From assembly GCA_004366385.1 (NCBI GenBank), contig ML178785.1:141828-205827 (forward strand): 64,000 nucleotides of DNA. Direction: 5' to 3'. Both the position numbers and the translations under genes were made by a program. Positions 46,704 through 54,631 of this stretch are shown here, in pieces. Each line of letters begins with the position of its first letter. Position 1 is the first letter of the stretch. The notes under the pieces were generated by a model. The model saw only the letters and a program-made list of their open reading frames with translations, was not told where the DNA came from and searched no databases. The stretch comes from Actinomycetota bacterium (lineage in GTDB: Bacteria; Actinomycetota; Thermoleophilia; Gaiellales; Gaiellaceae).

Positions 46704-46853
46704 TCAGCTGTACTGCGTCCGCTCGATCGCGTCGAGCTTCGCCAGGATCGCCTCGAGGAGCGCGCTCTGGCGCGCCGACTCCTCCCGCAGTGCCCGCAGC
46801 TCCTCGAGCAGCCGCTCGAGCAGTGCGGCAACCTCTGCATCCCGCGTGTCCAC
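46704..46853 (-). CDS. Small coiled-coil peptide (49 residues)
   Basis: A helical heptad-like peptide (AEVAALLERLLEELRALREE, then SARQSALLEAILAKLDAIER). GTG at 46853 is preferred; the frame continues to 46898 but then overlaps the vapB operator. Convergent with the NlpC/P60 gene. No clear ribosome site. Unknown role. Confidence 0.45.
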   Translation of the reverse strand: MDTRDAEVAALLERLLEELRALREESARQSALLEAILAKLDAIERTQYS

Positions 46854-46879
46854 GGCTGCAGCGTAGTGTGATCCTTGCG

Positions 46880-46907
46880 TTACACACTCATGACGCATAG
46901 TGTGTAA
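46880..46907. promoter_or_regulatory. vapBC operator, perfect 9-base inverted repeat
   Basis: TTACACACT and AGTGTGTAA are perfect complements separated by 10 bases (ATGACGCAT within). The right arm ends 2 bases before the vapB ATG and overlaps a CATAGT -10 box (46896-46901) 8 bases before the start. This is the expected position for VapB ribbon-helix-helix autorepression. Confidence 0.75.
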
Positions 46908-46909
46908 AC

Positions 46910-47158
46910 ATGGCCCGGATGCGCAGGATCCAGGTGGTGATCGACCCGGAGCTCGACGATCGGCTCGCGCGGGAGGCCGCGGCGCGCGGCACGTCGAAGA
47001 GCGCCCTCGTCCGCGAAGGCGTCCAGCGCGTGCTCGAGCCCGTGCCGTTCGACAACGGGCTCTTTCGGCTGGGCGAGGAGCTGAGCGGACTGTTCGACGA
47101 CGTGGAGCCGGAAGACATCGACACCGTGCTCTACGGCCCGCTCGAGGCTGACTCGTGA
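46910..47158 (+). CDS. vapB: VapB-type ribbon-helix-helix antitoxin
   Basis: An 82-residue protein: MARMRRIQVVIDPELDDRLA then EAAARGTSKSALVREGVQRV, an Arc/MetJ ribbon-helix-helix domain, followed by an acidic C-terminal tail (LSGLFDDVEPEDIDTVLYGP) that should bind the toxin. The start lies directly after an inverted-repeat operator. The stop overlaps vapC (GTGA). Confidence 0.82.
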   Translation: MARMRRIQVVIDPELDDRLAREAAARGTSKSALVREGVQRVLEPVPFDNGLFRLGEELSGLFDDVEPEDIDTVLYGPLEADS

Positions 47159-47553
47159 CGTTCGTCGACAGCTCGTTCTGGATCGCACGGTTCGTTCGGA
47201 ACGACAGCCGCTACGAGGAGGCGCGGACACTGTCGCTCGCGGTGGCGGATCGGCGCCTCGCGACATCCAACCTCGTCGTCGGCGAGACGTGGACGTACCT
47301 CCGTCGCAAGCGCGGGCATCGCGAGGCGATGACGTGGCTCGACGGGGTGACTGGGCAGATCGACGTGCAGGTGGTTCCGGTCGACCGCGATCTCGAGGCC
47401 GAGGCGTGGGGCTGGTTGCGTACCCACCACGAGCGGCCGTACTCGTTCGTCAACGCCACGAGCTTCGCGCTCATGCGCAAGCTGCGGATCCGGGACGCGC
47501 TCGCCTTCGACGGCGACTTCGCCGCCGCCGGCTTCACCGAGCTCCGGGTCTAA
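47155..47553 (+). CDS. vapC: VapC-type PIN ribonuclease with an Asp-to-Asn change in the active site
   Basis: A 132-residue PIN domain. Acidic residues Asp5 (TFVDSSFW), Glu44 (VVGETWTY) and Asp119/Asp121 (LAFDGDF) are present. The third conserved Asp, normally in SF(T/V)D-x-x-SF, is Asn100 (YSFVNATSFALM). This residue binds Mg/Mn in VapC toxins, so activity may be reduced or lost. The gene is otherwise complete and overlaps vapB. Confidence 0.82.
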   Translation: MTFVDSSFWIARFVRNDSRYEEARTLSLAVADRRLATSNLVVGETWTYLRRKRGHREAMTWLDGVTGQIDVQVVPVDRDLEAEAWGWLRTHHERPYSFVNATSFALMRKLRIRDALAFDGDFAAAGFTELRV

Positions 47554-47561
47554 CGCGCAGC

Positions 47562-47587
47562 TGCGTTACGCCTTGTTGCGTAACGCA
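47562..47587. promoter_or_regulatory. Perfect 10-base inverted repeat upstream of the AAA ATPase gene
   Basis: TGCGTTACGC-cttgtt-GCGTAACGCA, followed by another half-site TTGCGTA and a CATAGT box (47586-47591). ACGCATAGT is shared with the vapBC promoter region (46893-46901 and 47583-47591). It lies between the vapC stop and the ATPase ATG (47609) and can be either the ATPase operator or a hairpin ending vapBC. Confidence 0.6.
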
Positions 47588-47608
47588 TAGTTGCGTACCA
47601 TACGAAGC

Positions 47609-48745
47609 ATGACTACGAACCCGTTCCGCTACGGCGCCCTCGCGCTCGACGACGCCTTCACCGACCGCGAGGCCGAGATCGACGAGCTCCTCTCCGACAT
47701 CGTCAACGGCCAGGACGTCGTCGTCTTCGCGCCGCGCCGGTACGGGAAGTCGTCGCTCGTGTGGCGCGTCACGCAGGAGGCGGTCGCGCGCGGCGTGCTC
47801 GTCGCGCACGTGAACCTGATGACGACGCCGACGAAGGAGAAGCTCGCGGAGAAGCTCGCGGGGACGATCCACGACGACCTCGCGACGACGCTCTTCCGCG
47901 CGCGCGAGCGGCTGCGCGTGTTCTCCGGGCTCCGGATCACGCCGATCGTCACCGTCGACCCGAACACGGGCAACCTGAGCTTCAGCTTCGCCGCCGGCCA
48001 GGCGCCGCAGGACGTGGACGCGACGCTCGAGCGGCTCCTCGAGCTCCCCGGCCAGCTCGCCGCCGAGCGGGAGCGGAAGGTCGCGCTCGTCCTCGACGAG
48101 TTCCAGGAGATCGTGGACATCGACCCGAACCTGCCGAAGCTCATGCGCTCGGTCTTCGAGACGCAGCCCGAGGTCGCGCACGTGTACCTCGGGAGCAAGC
48201 GGCACATGCTCGAGCGGATCTTCGACGACGAGAACGAGCCGTTCTGGCGCAGCGCGAAGCAGATGCAGCTCGGCGTGATCCCGCCGCCGCTCTTCCGCGG
48301 GTACATCGACGAGCGGTTCGCGGGGACGGGGCGGGCGGTGGAGGAGGGCGTGGTGTCGCGGGTGCTCGAGGCGACGCTGGGCCACCCGTACGCGACGCAG
48401 CAGCTCTGCTACTTCCTGTGGGAGGAGACGCCGGAGGGCGGGCGCGCCGGGGAGCCGGAGTACGAGGCGGCGCTGGTCAAGCTGCTGCGCTCGGAGCACG
48501 CGCACTTCGGGCTCGTGTGGGAGAAGGCCGCGCGGGCGCAGCGCCTCGTCCTGGGCGCGCTGGCGAAGGAGCCGGGCCGGCCGTTGGTGCGGGAGTACCG
48601 CCACCGCCATGGCCTCCCGGGCGCGTCGACGGTGCAGCGTGCGCTGGATGCGCTGGTAAAGGACGAGCTGGTCGCGCGAGTCGACGGTGAGTACCGAATA
48701 GCGGAGCCGTTCCTGGCGGAGTGGCTGGTGCGCGACGAGCTGTAG
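47609..48745 (+). CDS. AAA ATPase (archaeal-type ATPase_2 family)
   Basis: A 378-residue P-loop ATPase. NPFRYGALALDDAFTDREAE is the family N-terminus, Walker A VVFAPRRYGKSSLV, Walker B KVALVLDEFQEI. The C-terminal part is a winged-helix domain (LGALAKEPGRPLVREYRHRH, STVQRALDALVKDELVARVD). Such ATPases occur widely in archaea and some bacteria, often as mobile or defence-associated singletons; function unproven. ATG chosen after the operator; an upstream in-frame codon at 47591 is less likely. Confidence 0.8.
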   Translation: MTTNPFRYGALALDDAFTDREAEIDELLSDIVNGQDVVVFAPRRYGKSSLVWRVTQEAVARGVLVAHVNLMTTPTKEKLAEKLAGTIHDDLATTLFRARERLRVFSGLRITPIVTVDPNTGNLSFSFAAGQAPQDVDATLERLLELPGQLAAERERKVALVLDEFQEIVDIDPNLPKLMRSVFETQPEVAHVYLGSKRHMLERIFDDENEPFWRSAKQMQLGVIPPPLFRGYIDERFAGTGRAVEEGVVSRVLEATLGHPYATQQLCYFLWEETPEGGRAGEPEYEAALVKLLRSEHAHFGLVWEKAARAQRLVLGALAKEPGRPLVREYRHRHGLPGASTVQRALDALVKDELVARVDGEYRIAEPFLAEWLVRDEL

Positions 48746-49096
48746 TCAGATCGCCAGCACGAGGTCGCGCCACGCGTCCTGCTCGGGAAGGCGCTCGAGG
48801 GCGTCGAGCACATCGGCGACGAGCGAACCGAACTCGTCGGTCTCACGGGTCCAGATCAGGAGGACGCCCGCATGCCGGAGGTCGAGACTCGCCCAGCGGC
48901 GCGTGATCCGGTCGAAGTCCTTCGCGTTCCGGGTCACGAACATCCGGCCTTCGCCGGCGGCGAGCTCAAGAACCTGGTCGTCCGCGAGCGCCGCGTACGC
49001 GGACGTCTCGGCGATCGCGAGCACGTCGTGGCCGGCAGCCGAGAGCGGTCTCCCGACGCGCCGTGGCGAGAGATGCGCGTCGAGCAGCAGCCGCAT
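48746..49096 (-). CDS. DUF5615 PIN-like toxin
   Basis: A 116-residue PIN-like protein: MRLLLDAHLSPRRVGRPLSA, AGHDVLAIAE, then MFVTRNAKDFDRITRRW and AGVLLIWTRE. The Asp in LLLDAHLS and the N-x-K-D-F motif are the family's conserved residues. Its upstream partner, ending 6 bases before, looks like the antitoxin. Convergent with, and abutting, the ATPase gene. Confidence 0.8.
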   Translation of the reverse strand: MRLLLDAHLSPRRVGRPLSAAGHDVLAIAETSAYAALADDQVLELAAGEGRMFVTRNAKDFDRITRRWASLDLRHAGVLLIWTRETDEFGSLVADVLDALERLPEQDAWRDLVLAI

Positions 49097-49102
49097 TCGT
49101 GA

Positions 49103-49549
49103 CTACGTGCGCGCGGGTGCGTGGCGCACGTGCGGCGCGTGGAGGAGCCGCTCCTCGGGAGGGCGGGCGTTCTCGGCGACGAGGTCGTCGATCTCGTCCG
49201 TGTACGCGGCCCGGTACGCGACCGCGAGCTCGCAGTGCCGCCGCTCGACCAGCGGGAAGTCGTCGACGACCGACTCGGGATCCGGGTAGCGGTCGAGGAG
49301 CTCGCAGAGCTCCCAGACGTCCAGGCCTGCGCCGATGACCCACGCTCGGCGGTACGGAGGCTCGTCGCGGAACGCGATCCCGGGGAACCGCCGCGTGCGA
49401 AGCGCCTCGTCCGCCAGCTCCTCGACGACCGCAGTGCGCGACCGCTTCGACCGCCGAGCCTCCTCCTCGATCAGGAGCTGCGTCCGCGGCTCGAACCGAA
49501 CTGTGAACGGCTCGCCCTTCGAGCGAGCGCGAGGCTGACGCGGAGACAT
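49103..49549 (-). CDS. DUF433-like antitoxin with RHH-type N-terminus
   Basis: A 148-residue protein. The N-terminal half (FTVRFEPRTQLLIEEEARRS, RTAVVEELADEALRTRRFPG) looks like a ribbon-helix-helix region. The second half (RRAWVIGAGLDVWELCELLD, YPDPESVVDDFP) resembles DUF433. DUF433/DUF5615 pairs are known as putative toxin-antitoxin systems. TAGACT ends 6 bases before the ATG on the minus strand. GTAGT/ACTAC repeats upstream (49554-49589) may be the operator. Confidence 0.78.
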   Translation of the reverse strand: MSPRQPRARSKGEPFTVRFEPRTQLLIEEEARRSKRSRTAVVEELADEALRTRRFPGIAFRDEPPYRRAWVIGAGLDVWELCELLDRYPDPESVVDDFPLVERRHCELAVAYRAAYTDEIDDLVAENARPPEERLLHAPHVRHAPART

Positions 49550-49616
49550 GGTCGTAGTCTAGAGAGTCGTTGTACTACGCGGTAGTGTCCCAAATAGTCA
49601 GTGGAGCGACCAAGGG

Positions 49617-50507
49617 TTATCCGGCGGTGCTGAAGCGTTCGAACCGAACCGCGAGCCGTTCGCGATCGGGGCGCTGGCTGGGTCGCGACGGGAGATGGAT
49701 CCGCTGGCGATGGAACCTCTTCAGCACCTCGAGCATCGGGCCGTCCTCGTCCTCCATCAGCGCACGCGACACGTGCACGTCGTAGTCGGGGGAGATCCCG
49801 ATGAGATCCTGGTCGAAGGCACGGTGGTGGATCGAGCACAGGCTCACGCCGTTGGGGACGACTGCTTGCCCGCGCTCTTCGACATCGCCGACGATGTGCG
49901 CTGCATCGAGCAGCCGTTCCTCTCGTAGGGCGCAGATCGTGCAGCGGTGGTCATAGGCGGGAAGCACGATCCCTCGGAACCGCGACTGATGAAGACGTAC
50001 CCGTCGCTCGACGACTGCATAGCGCCGCTCGACGACGTCCTCGAAGGGCCGCGGTGAACCCATGGGTGTGCGACGACCCGGTTCCAGGCGCACGCGCCGT
50101 TCAGAGGGCAGGTTCTCCGCGACGTATGTCGGGTACATCGTGTGGAAGCGACCCGGTCGCGTGCCGACGTAGTAGACGATCGGCACCTGTAGGTGATGCG
50201 CCTCAAGAAGTGCGCGGTTGTCGGCGCCCTCAACGGAACCGGCTCGGTACGCGTAGAGAAAGCCGTCCGGCGTCTCCTCGTCGTCGTACGGTGAGTTGAC
50301 CGAGGTCATCACGGAGAGTGCCGCCGGACCTGTCTGCGCGGCGGCGCGGTAGATGCCCTTTTGGCCGTTGAGAAACGGAACTCTCCGGTTCCGCCACGTG
50401 AAGCCGCGAGCGAGCACGTCCTTGTACGGAAGCTCGTCCCCGTGCTGCGCGCGCAACGCGTCGAGCGTCAGGAAGCAGACTGAGCGGAGATCGTCGTCAC
50501 GCATCAC
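49617..50507 (-). CDS. HNH endonuclease (HNH_2, restriction-like)
   Basis: A 296-residue protein. The C-terminal HNH domain reads YDHRCTICALREERLLDAAH then VVPNGVSLCSIHHRAFDQDL, with Cys pair, His and Asn/His in HNH_2 arrangement. The N-terminal 150 residues (YKDVLARGFTWRNRRVPFLN, VPIVYYVGTRPGRFHTMYPT) look like a recognition domain found in putative restriction endonucleases that cut modified DNA. GTG at 50507 and ATG at 50504 are both possible starts. Divergent from the nuclease-helicase gene, consistent with a defence cluster. Confidence 0.78.
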   Translation of the reverse strand: MMRDDDLRSVCFLTLDALRAQHGDELPYKDVLARGFTWRNRRVPFLNGQKGIYRAAAQTGPAALSVMTSVNSPYDDEETPDGFLYAYRAGSVEGADNRALLEAHHLQVPIVYYVGTRPGRFHTMYPTYVAENLPSERRVRLEPGRRTPMGSPRPFEDVVERRYAVVERRVRLHQSRFRGIVLPAYDHRCTICALREERLLDAAHIVGDVEERGQAVVPNGVSLCSIHHRAFDQDLIGISPDYDVHVSRALMEDEDGPMLEVLKRFHRQRIHLPSRPSQRPDRERLAVRFERFSTAG

Positions 50508-50586
50508 GGGGATTGTTGGCTGACATCGTGCGCGTAGTCAAAGTCAGCGTAAGCGCCAGGCTCCGCAGCGCTGATACTGGAAGGCA

Positions 50587-53500
50587 ATGCGCCTCGCTGA
50601 TGACGGTTCGCTTCGGCTCTCGCCTTCCGATCTGGCGAACCATCTTGCTTGCCCGCACTTGACTCAGCTCGAGTTGCTCGTGCAGCGCGGGGTCATGGCG
50701 CGGCCTCGCGTCGACGACGCGTGGGGTGACGTCATCCGGCGAAAGGGGAACGAGCACGAGGATGCGTACCTCGCTCGGCTCGAGGCCGACGGGCTCCACG
50801 TCGAGAAGATGCGCACCTACGACGACGGCGATTTCGACCCCGTCGCCGCCCGCGCGGCCACCGAGGACGCAATTCGGGCCGGCGAGGCGGACGTCATCTA
50901 CCAGGCCTACCTCACTGACGGAATCTGGCGCGGGTTCGCCGACTTCCTCATGCGGCAGCCGGACGGCACTTACGAGCCCGTGGATACGAAGCTCGCGCGC
51001 TCTGCAAAGCCGCTGCACGTCATCCAGCTCTGCTTCTACGCGGAGCAGCTCGAGCGGATCCAAGGGGTCCTGCCGGAGCACGTCCACGTCGAGCTCGGGA
51101 CCGGCGAGCGCGAGACACTGCGAACGGGCGACTTCATCGCGTTCTTCCGGCGGTCGCGCGAGCGGCTGCTTGCCGCGATCGACAGCGCGCCGACGAACGG
51201 CACGTACCCCTGGCCCGTGGATCACTGCGGGATCTGCGACTTCCGGAACGTCTGCCGGCAGAAGCTCGTCGACGACGACCACCCCGTCCTCGTCGCCGGG
51301 CTCGGGCGGCTGTACGCGGAGCGCCTCGCCCCGGCCGGCATCACCACCCTCACGCAGCTCGGCGAGACCGCGCCCAACACAGAAGTCGAGCGCATCCGGC
51401 CCGAGGTCTTCGAGCGCCTCCGCGACCAGGCGCGGCTCCAGCTCCACTTCAACCGCACGGGCGAGCGGCTCTTCGAGCTCCTGCCCGACGAGGAGGATCG
51501 CGGCTTCCGGCTGCTCCCGCCTCCGTCCGAGGGCGACGTCTGGCTCGACCTCGAGGGCCACCCGTTCTACGAGCCGGCGCGCGGGCTCGAGTACCTCTTC
51601 GGCTGGTGCTACCGCGAGGACGGGGAGGAGCACTACGAGGTCGTCTGGGGGCTCGACCGCGCGGGCGAGAAGGCCGCGTTCGAGCAGTTCGTGGACTGGA
51701 TCGAGGCGCGCCGCCGCCGCTACCCCGACCTGCACGTCTACCACTACGCCGCGTACGAGCGGACGGCGCTGCGGCGGCTCATGGGCGAGCACTCGACGCG
51801 CGAGGCCGAGATCGACGACTGGCTGCGGCGCGAGCTGCTCGTCGACCTCTACCGCGTCGTGAAGGGCGCGCTGCGCGCGGGCGTGCCGAGCTACTCGATC
51901 AAGGAGATCGAGAAGCTGTACGGGTTCGCGCGCACGGCCGAGGTCGCGGGCGGCGACGAGTCGGTCGTCCTCTTCGAGCAGTGGCTCGAGCTCGACGACC
52001 GCGAGCTGCTCGAGGGGATCCGCGCGTACAACGAGGAGGACTGCCGCTCGACCGTCCGGCTGCACGAGTGGCTGCTCGGGCTCCGGCCGGGCGAGGTCGA
52101 CTGGCGCGCGCCGCCGGAGGAGCGGGAGCTGAGCGAGGAGGCGGAGGAGAAGAACGCGGCGCGTGCGGCTCTCCATGAGGCGCTTCTCGCAGCCGGGGAG
52201 GAGGGGAGCCCGCGCTGGCTCCTCGGCCACCTCCTCTACTACCACCAGCGCGAGGCGAAGTCGCAGTGGTGGGAGTGGTTCCACCACCTCGAGCTGGACG
52301 ACGACGAGCTGCTCCACGACACGGACACGATCGGCGGGCTCGTGCTCGTTGGGCGGCCGGTCGTGGACGGGAAACACCTCGTCTACGAGCTCGAGTTCCC
52401 GCCGCAGGAGCACAAGATCGACGGGCGCAGCTTCGACCCCGAGACCGGGATCGCGTACAACGCCGCGGTCGACGACGAGCGCGGGATCGTGACCATCCGG
52501 CGCCACGAGGATTACGCGGAGCAGCCGCTCCCGCGCGCGCTGATCCCGCCGCCGCCGATCCCGGACCGGGTGCACCGGGAGTCGGTCGAGCGGTTCGCGC
52601 GGGCGTACCTCGACGGGGCCGCGAGCGGGCCGCGTGTCGAGATCCTCGAACGCCGCCCGCCGCGGGCGCGGCTCGACCTCCCCGTGCCGGAGGCCGCGCT
52701 CTCGCTCGACGGCAGCTACCTCTTCGTCCAAGGGCCGCCCGGGTCGGGGAAGACCTGGCAGGGCGCGAAGGCGGCGGTCGCGCTCATGCGCGCGGGTCGG
52801 CGCATCGGCGTGACCGCGCTCAGCCACAAGGCGATCGGGAAGCTGCTCTCCGAGATCGAGCGCGAGGCGCGCGAGCAGGGCTTCCGCTTCCGCGGGCGCA
52901 AGAAGTCGTCCGGTGACGACGAGACCCGCTACGAGGGTGACTTCATCGACTCGAGCGACGCGAACGCGGACATGCTCGACGAGGAGCTCCAGCTCGTCGC
53001 GGGCACGTCCTGGCTCTTCGCGCGCGAGGAGCTCGCGGGCCACCTCGACACGCTGATCGTGGACGAGGCCGGGCAGGTCGCGCTCGCCGACGTCGTCGCG
53101 ACGGGGCATGCCGCGCGCAACATCGTGCTCCTCGGCGACCCGAACCAGCTCCCGCAGGTCTCGCAGGGCGCGATGCCGGACGAGGCGAAAGCGTCCGCGC
53201 TCCAGCACCTGCTCGGCGGGGAGACGACGGTGCCGCCGGACCGCGGGATCTTCCTCGAGCGCACCTGGCGGCTGCGGCCGGAGCTGACCGCGTTCACCTC
53301 GGAGGCGTACTACGCCGGCCGGCTCGAGTGGGAGCCCGTGACCGCGCGCCGCACGGTCGCGGCCGGGGACGGGCTCGTCACCCGCCAGGTCGCGCACGCG
53401 GGGAACGGCCAGCTCTCGAGCGAGGAGGCCGACGCGGTCGCGGCGGCGGTCGCGGCGCTGCTCGGCAGCGAGTACACGGACGCGAGGGGTGTCACGCGGC

Positions 53501-53874
53501 CGCTCGGGATCGAGGACGTGCTGATCGTGACGCCGTACAACGCGCAGGTGCGGACGCTCAAGCGCGCGCTCCCGGACGGAGCTCGAGTCGGCACCGTCGA
53601 CAAGTTCCAGGGGCAGGAGGCGCCGGTCGTGCTCGTGTCGCTCGCGAGCTCGAGCGGGGAGGAGGCGCCGCGCGGCCTCTCGTTCGTCTTCAACAAGAAC
53701 CGGATCAACGTCGCGACCTCGCGGGCGCAGTGCCGGGTCGAGCTCGTCTGCTCCCCGCGGCTGCTCGAGGCCGACTGCAAGAAGATCGACGACATGCGGC
53801 TCGTGAACGCGCTCTGCCGCTTCGTGGAGCTGGCCGAAGCGGACGTGTCACTCTCGGGCAGGAGTGACACCTAG
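50587..53874 (+). CDS. RecB-like nuclease / RNase H-fold exonuclease / SF1 helicase fusion (TM0106 family)
   Basis: A 1095-residue protein with three enzymatic parts. (1) TM0106/Cas4-like RecB nuclease with four Cys for an Fe-S cluster (Cys22, 214, 217, 223) and a catalytic YEPVDTKLAR segment. (2) An RNase H-like DEDD exonuclease: Asp321/Glu323 in VWLDLEGHPFYE, VYHYAAYERTAL, and Asp485 in AYNEEDCRSTVRLHEW. (3) A UPF1/Dna2-type SF1 helicase: Walker A GPPGSGKT (716-723), LIVDEAGQVALAD, LLGDPNQLPQVSQG, TVDKFQGQEAPVV and NVATSRAQ. It probably degrades or repairs DNA or RNA ends. Its operon position beside HNH and TA genes suggests a defence role, which is inference. Confidence 0.88.
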   Translation: MRLADDGSLRLSPSDLANHLACPHLTQLELLVQRGVMARPRVDDAWGDVIRRKGNEHEDAYLARLEADGLHVEKMRTYDDGDFDPVAARAATEDAIRAGEADVIYQAYLTDGIWRGFADFLMRQPDGTYEPVDTKLARSAKPLHVIQLCFYAEQLERIQGVLPEHVHVELGTGERETLRTGDFIAFFRRSRERLLAAIDSAPTNGTYPWPVDHCGICDFRNVCRQKLVDDDHPVLVAGLGRLYAERLAPAGITTLTQLGETAPNTEVERIRPEVFERLRDQARLQLHFNRTGERLFELLPDEEDRGFRLLPPPSEGDVWLDLEGHPFYEPARGLEYLFGWCYREDGEEHYEVVWGLDRAGEKAAFEQFVDWIEARRRRYPDLHVYHYAAYERTALRRLMGEHSTREAEIDDWLRRELLVDLYRVVKGALRAGVPSYSIKEIEKLYGFARTAEVAGGDESVVLFEQWLELDDRELLEGIRAYNEEDCRSTVRLHEWLLGLRPGEVDWRAPPEERELSEEAEEKNAARAALHEALLAAGEEGSPRWLLGHLLYYHQREAKSQWWEWFHHLELDDDELLHDTDTIGGLVLVGRPVVDGKHLVYELEFPPQEHKIDGRSFDPETGIAYNAAVDDERGIVTIRRHEDYAEQPLPRALIPPPPIPDRVHRESVERFARAYLDGAASGPRVEILERRPPRARLDLPVPEAALSLDGSYLFVQGPPGSGKTWQGAKAAVALMRAGRRIGVTALSHKAIGKLLSEIEREAREQGFRFRGRKKSSGDDETRYEGDFIDSSDANADMLDEELQLVAGTSWLFAREELAGHLDTLIVDEAGQVALADVVATGHAARNIVLLGDPNQLPQVSQGAMPDEAKASALQHLLGGETTVPPDRGIFLERTWRLRPELTAFTSEAYYAGRLEWEPVTARRTVAAGDGLVTRQVAHAGNGQLSSEEADAVAAAVAALLGSEYTDARGVTRPLGIEDVLIVTPYNAQVRTLKRALPDGARVGTVDKFQGQEAPVVLVSLASSSGEEAPRGLSFVFNKNRINVATSRAQCRVELVCSPRLLEADCKKIDDMRLVNALCRFVELAEADVSLSGRSDT

Positions 53875-53889
53875 CGCTTCATGTGTCAC
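53845..53889. promoter_or_regulatory. Triple half-site operator upstream of the AbrB-VapC pair
   Basis: GTGTCACTC (53845-53853) and GAGTGACAC (53862-53870) form a perfect 9-base inverted repeat inside the end of the helicase gene. GTGTCAC (53883-53889) adds a third half-site just before the AbrB ATG (53900). Alternating orientation at about 17-21-base intervals fits cooperative binding by the AbrB-fold antitoxin. Confidence 0.7.
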
Positions 53890-53899
53890 ACTTCGGCGC

Positions 53900-54181
53900 A
53901 TGGCAGCGATACCAGTACGGGTGGGGCCCAAGGGCCGCGTGGTCGTGCCGGCTCCGATCCGCAAGGAGCTCGGCATCGAGGAGGGCACGGAGCTCATGGC
54001 CCGCGTCGAAGGCGACGGCATCGTGCTCGAGCCTCGCGCGGCCGCGCTCAAGCGGTTGCGGGCGCGCTTCGCTCACATTCGTTCTGACGTGAGCCTCGTC
54101 GACGAGCTCATCGCAGACCGACGCGAGGAAGCACGCCGCGAGGAGGAGAAGCTCCAGGCGTGGCTCGATTCGCGTGAGTGA
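53900..54181 (+). CDS. AbrB/SpoVT-type antitoxin
   Basis: A 93-residue protein: swapped-hairpin AbrB domain (VRVGPKGRVVVPAPIRKELG, TELMARVEGDGIVLEPR) and a charged helical C-terminus (IADRREEARREEEKLQAWLD) that should hold the toxin. ATG 53900 is chosen because the AbrB domain begins at once; an upstream in-frame codon overlaps the operator. It overlaps vapC by 8 bases. Confidence 0.85.
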   Translation: MAAIPVRVGPKGRVVVPAPIRKELGIEEGTELMARVEGDGIVLEPRAAALKRLRARFAHIRSDVSLVDELIADRREEARREEEKLQAWLDSRE

Positions 54182-54572
54182 CGCAGCTCCCGCGAGCCGC
54201 GTTGTCGACGCGTCCGCACTGCTCGCTTACCTCCTCGACGAGCCGGGAAGCGAGGTCGTCGAGTCGCTCAGCGTCGCGGCCGTCATCTCCACCGTGAATT
54301 GGGTCGAGGTGGTCGAGCGGTCGCTCGACCGGGGCACTGACGTGATCGGGATGCGCGAGGAGGTCGAGGAACTGGGGGTCACAGTGACGCCCTTCGCCGT
54401 CGAAGACGCCGAACGCGCTGCCCGACTTCGTCAACGTACGCGCGCCGTGGGTCTCTCACTCGGGGACCGCGCGTGCCTCGCGCTCGCCTCCCGCCTCGGC
54501 GTGCCCGCGATCACGGCCGACCGAGCGTGGCTCGATCTCGACGTCGGCATCGAGATCGTCTGCATTCGGTAG
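54174..54572 (+). CDS. vapC: VapC-type PIN ribonuclease toxin
   Basis: A 132-residue PIN domain with all four acidic positions: Asp12 (VVDASALLAYL), Glu45 (NWVEVVER), Asp98 (LSLGDRACLALA) and Asp116 (ITADRAWL). So the active site is intact, unlike the vapC at 47155. GTG start overlapping the AbrB-type antitoxin gene. Confidence 0.88.
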   Translation: MSDAAPASRVVDASALLAYLLDEPGSEVVESLSVAAVISTVNWVEVVERSLDRGTDVIGMREEVEELGVTVTPFAVEDAERAARLRQRTRAVGLSLGDRACLALASRLGVPAITADRAWLDLDVGIEIVCIR

Positions 54573-54631
54573 TACCCGCGCGCCCCGCGCTCGTCACCCG
54601 GTAGGGTTGAGACCGAGCCGAAGGAGGTGTC

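Noticed and set aside
45077..46840. Long minus-strand frame running past the TlpA-like gene
   Set aside because: In this frame the thioredoxin region is read out of register and gives Arg-rich noise; it is opposite the NlpC/P60 gene. It could give a false impression that the lipoprotein is part of a larger gene.
46704..54572. Integrated mobile element (integrase, transposase, att sites)
   Set aside because: No recombinase gene, no direct repeats flanking the island and no tRNA at its edge were found.
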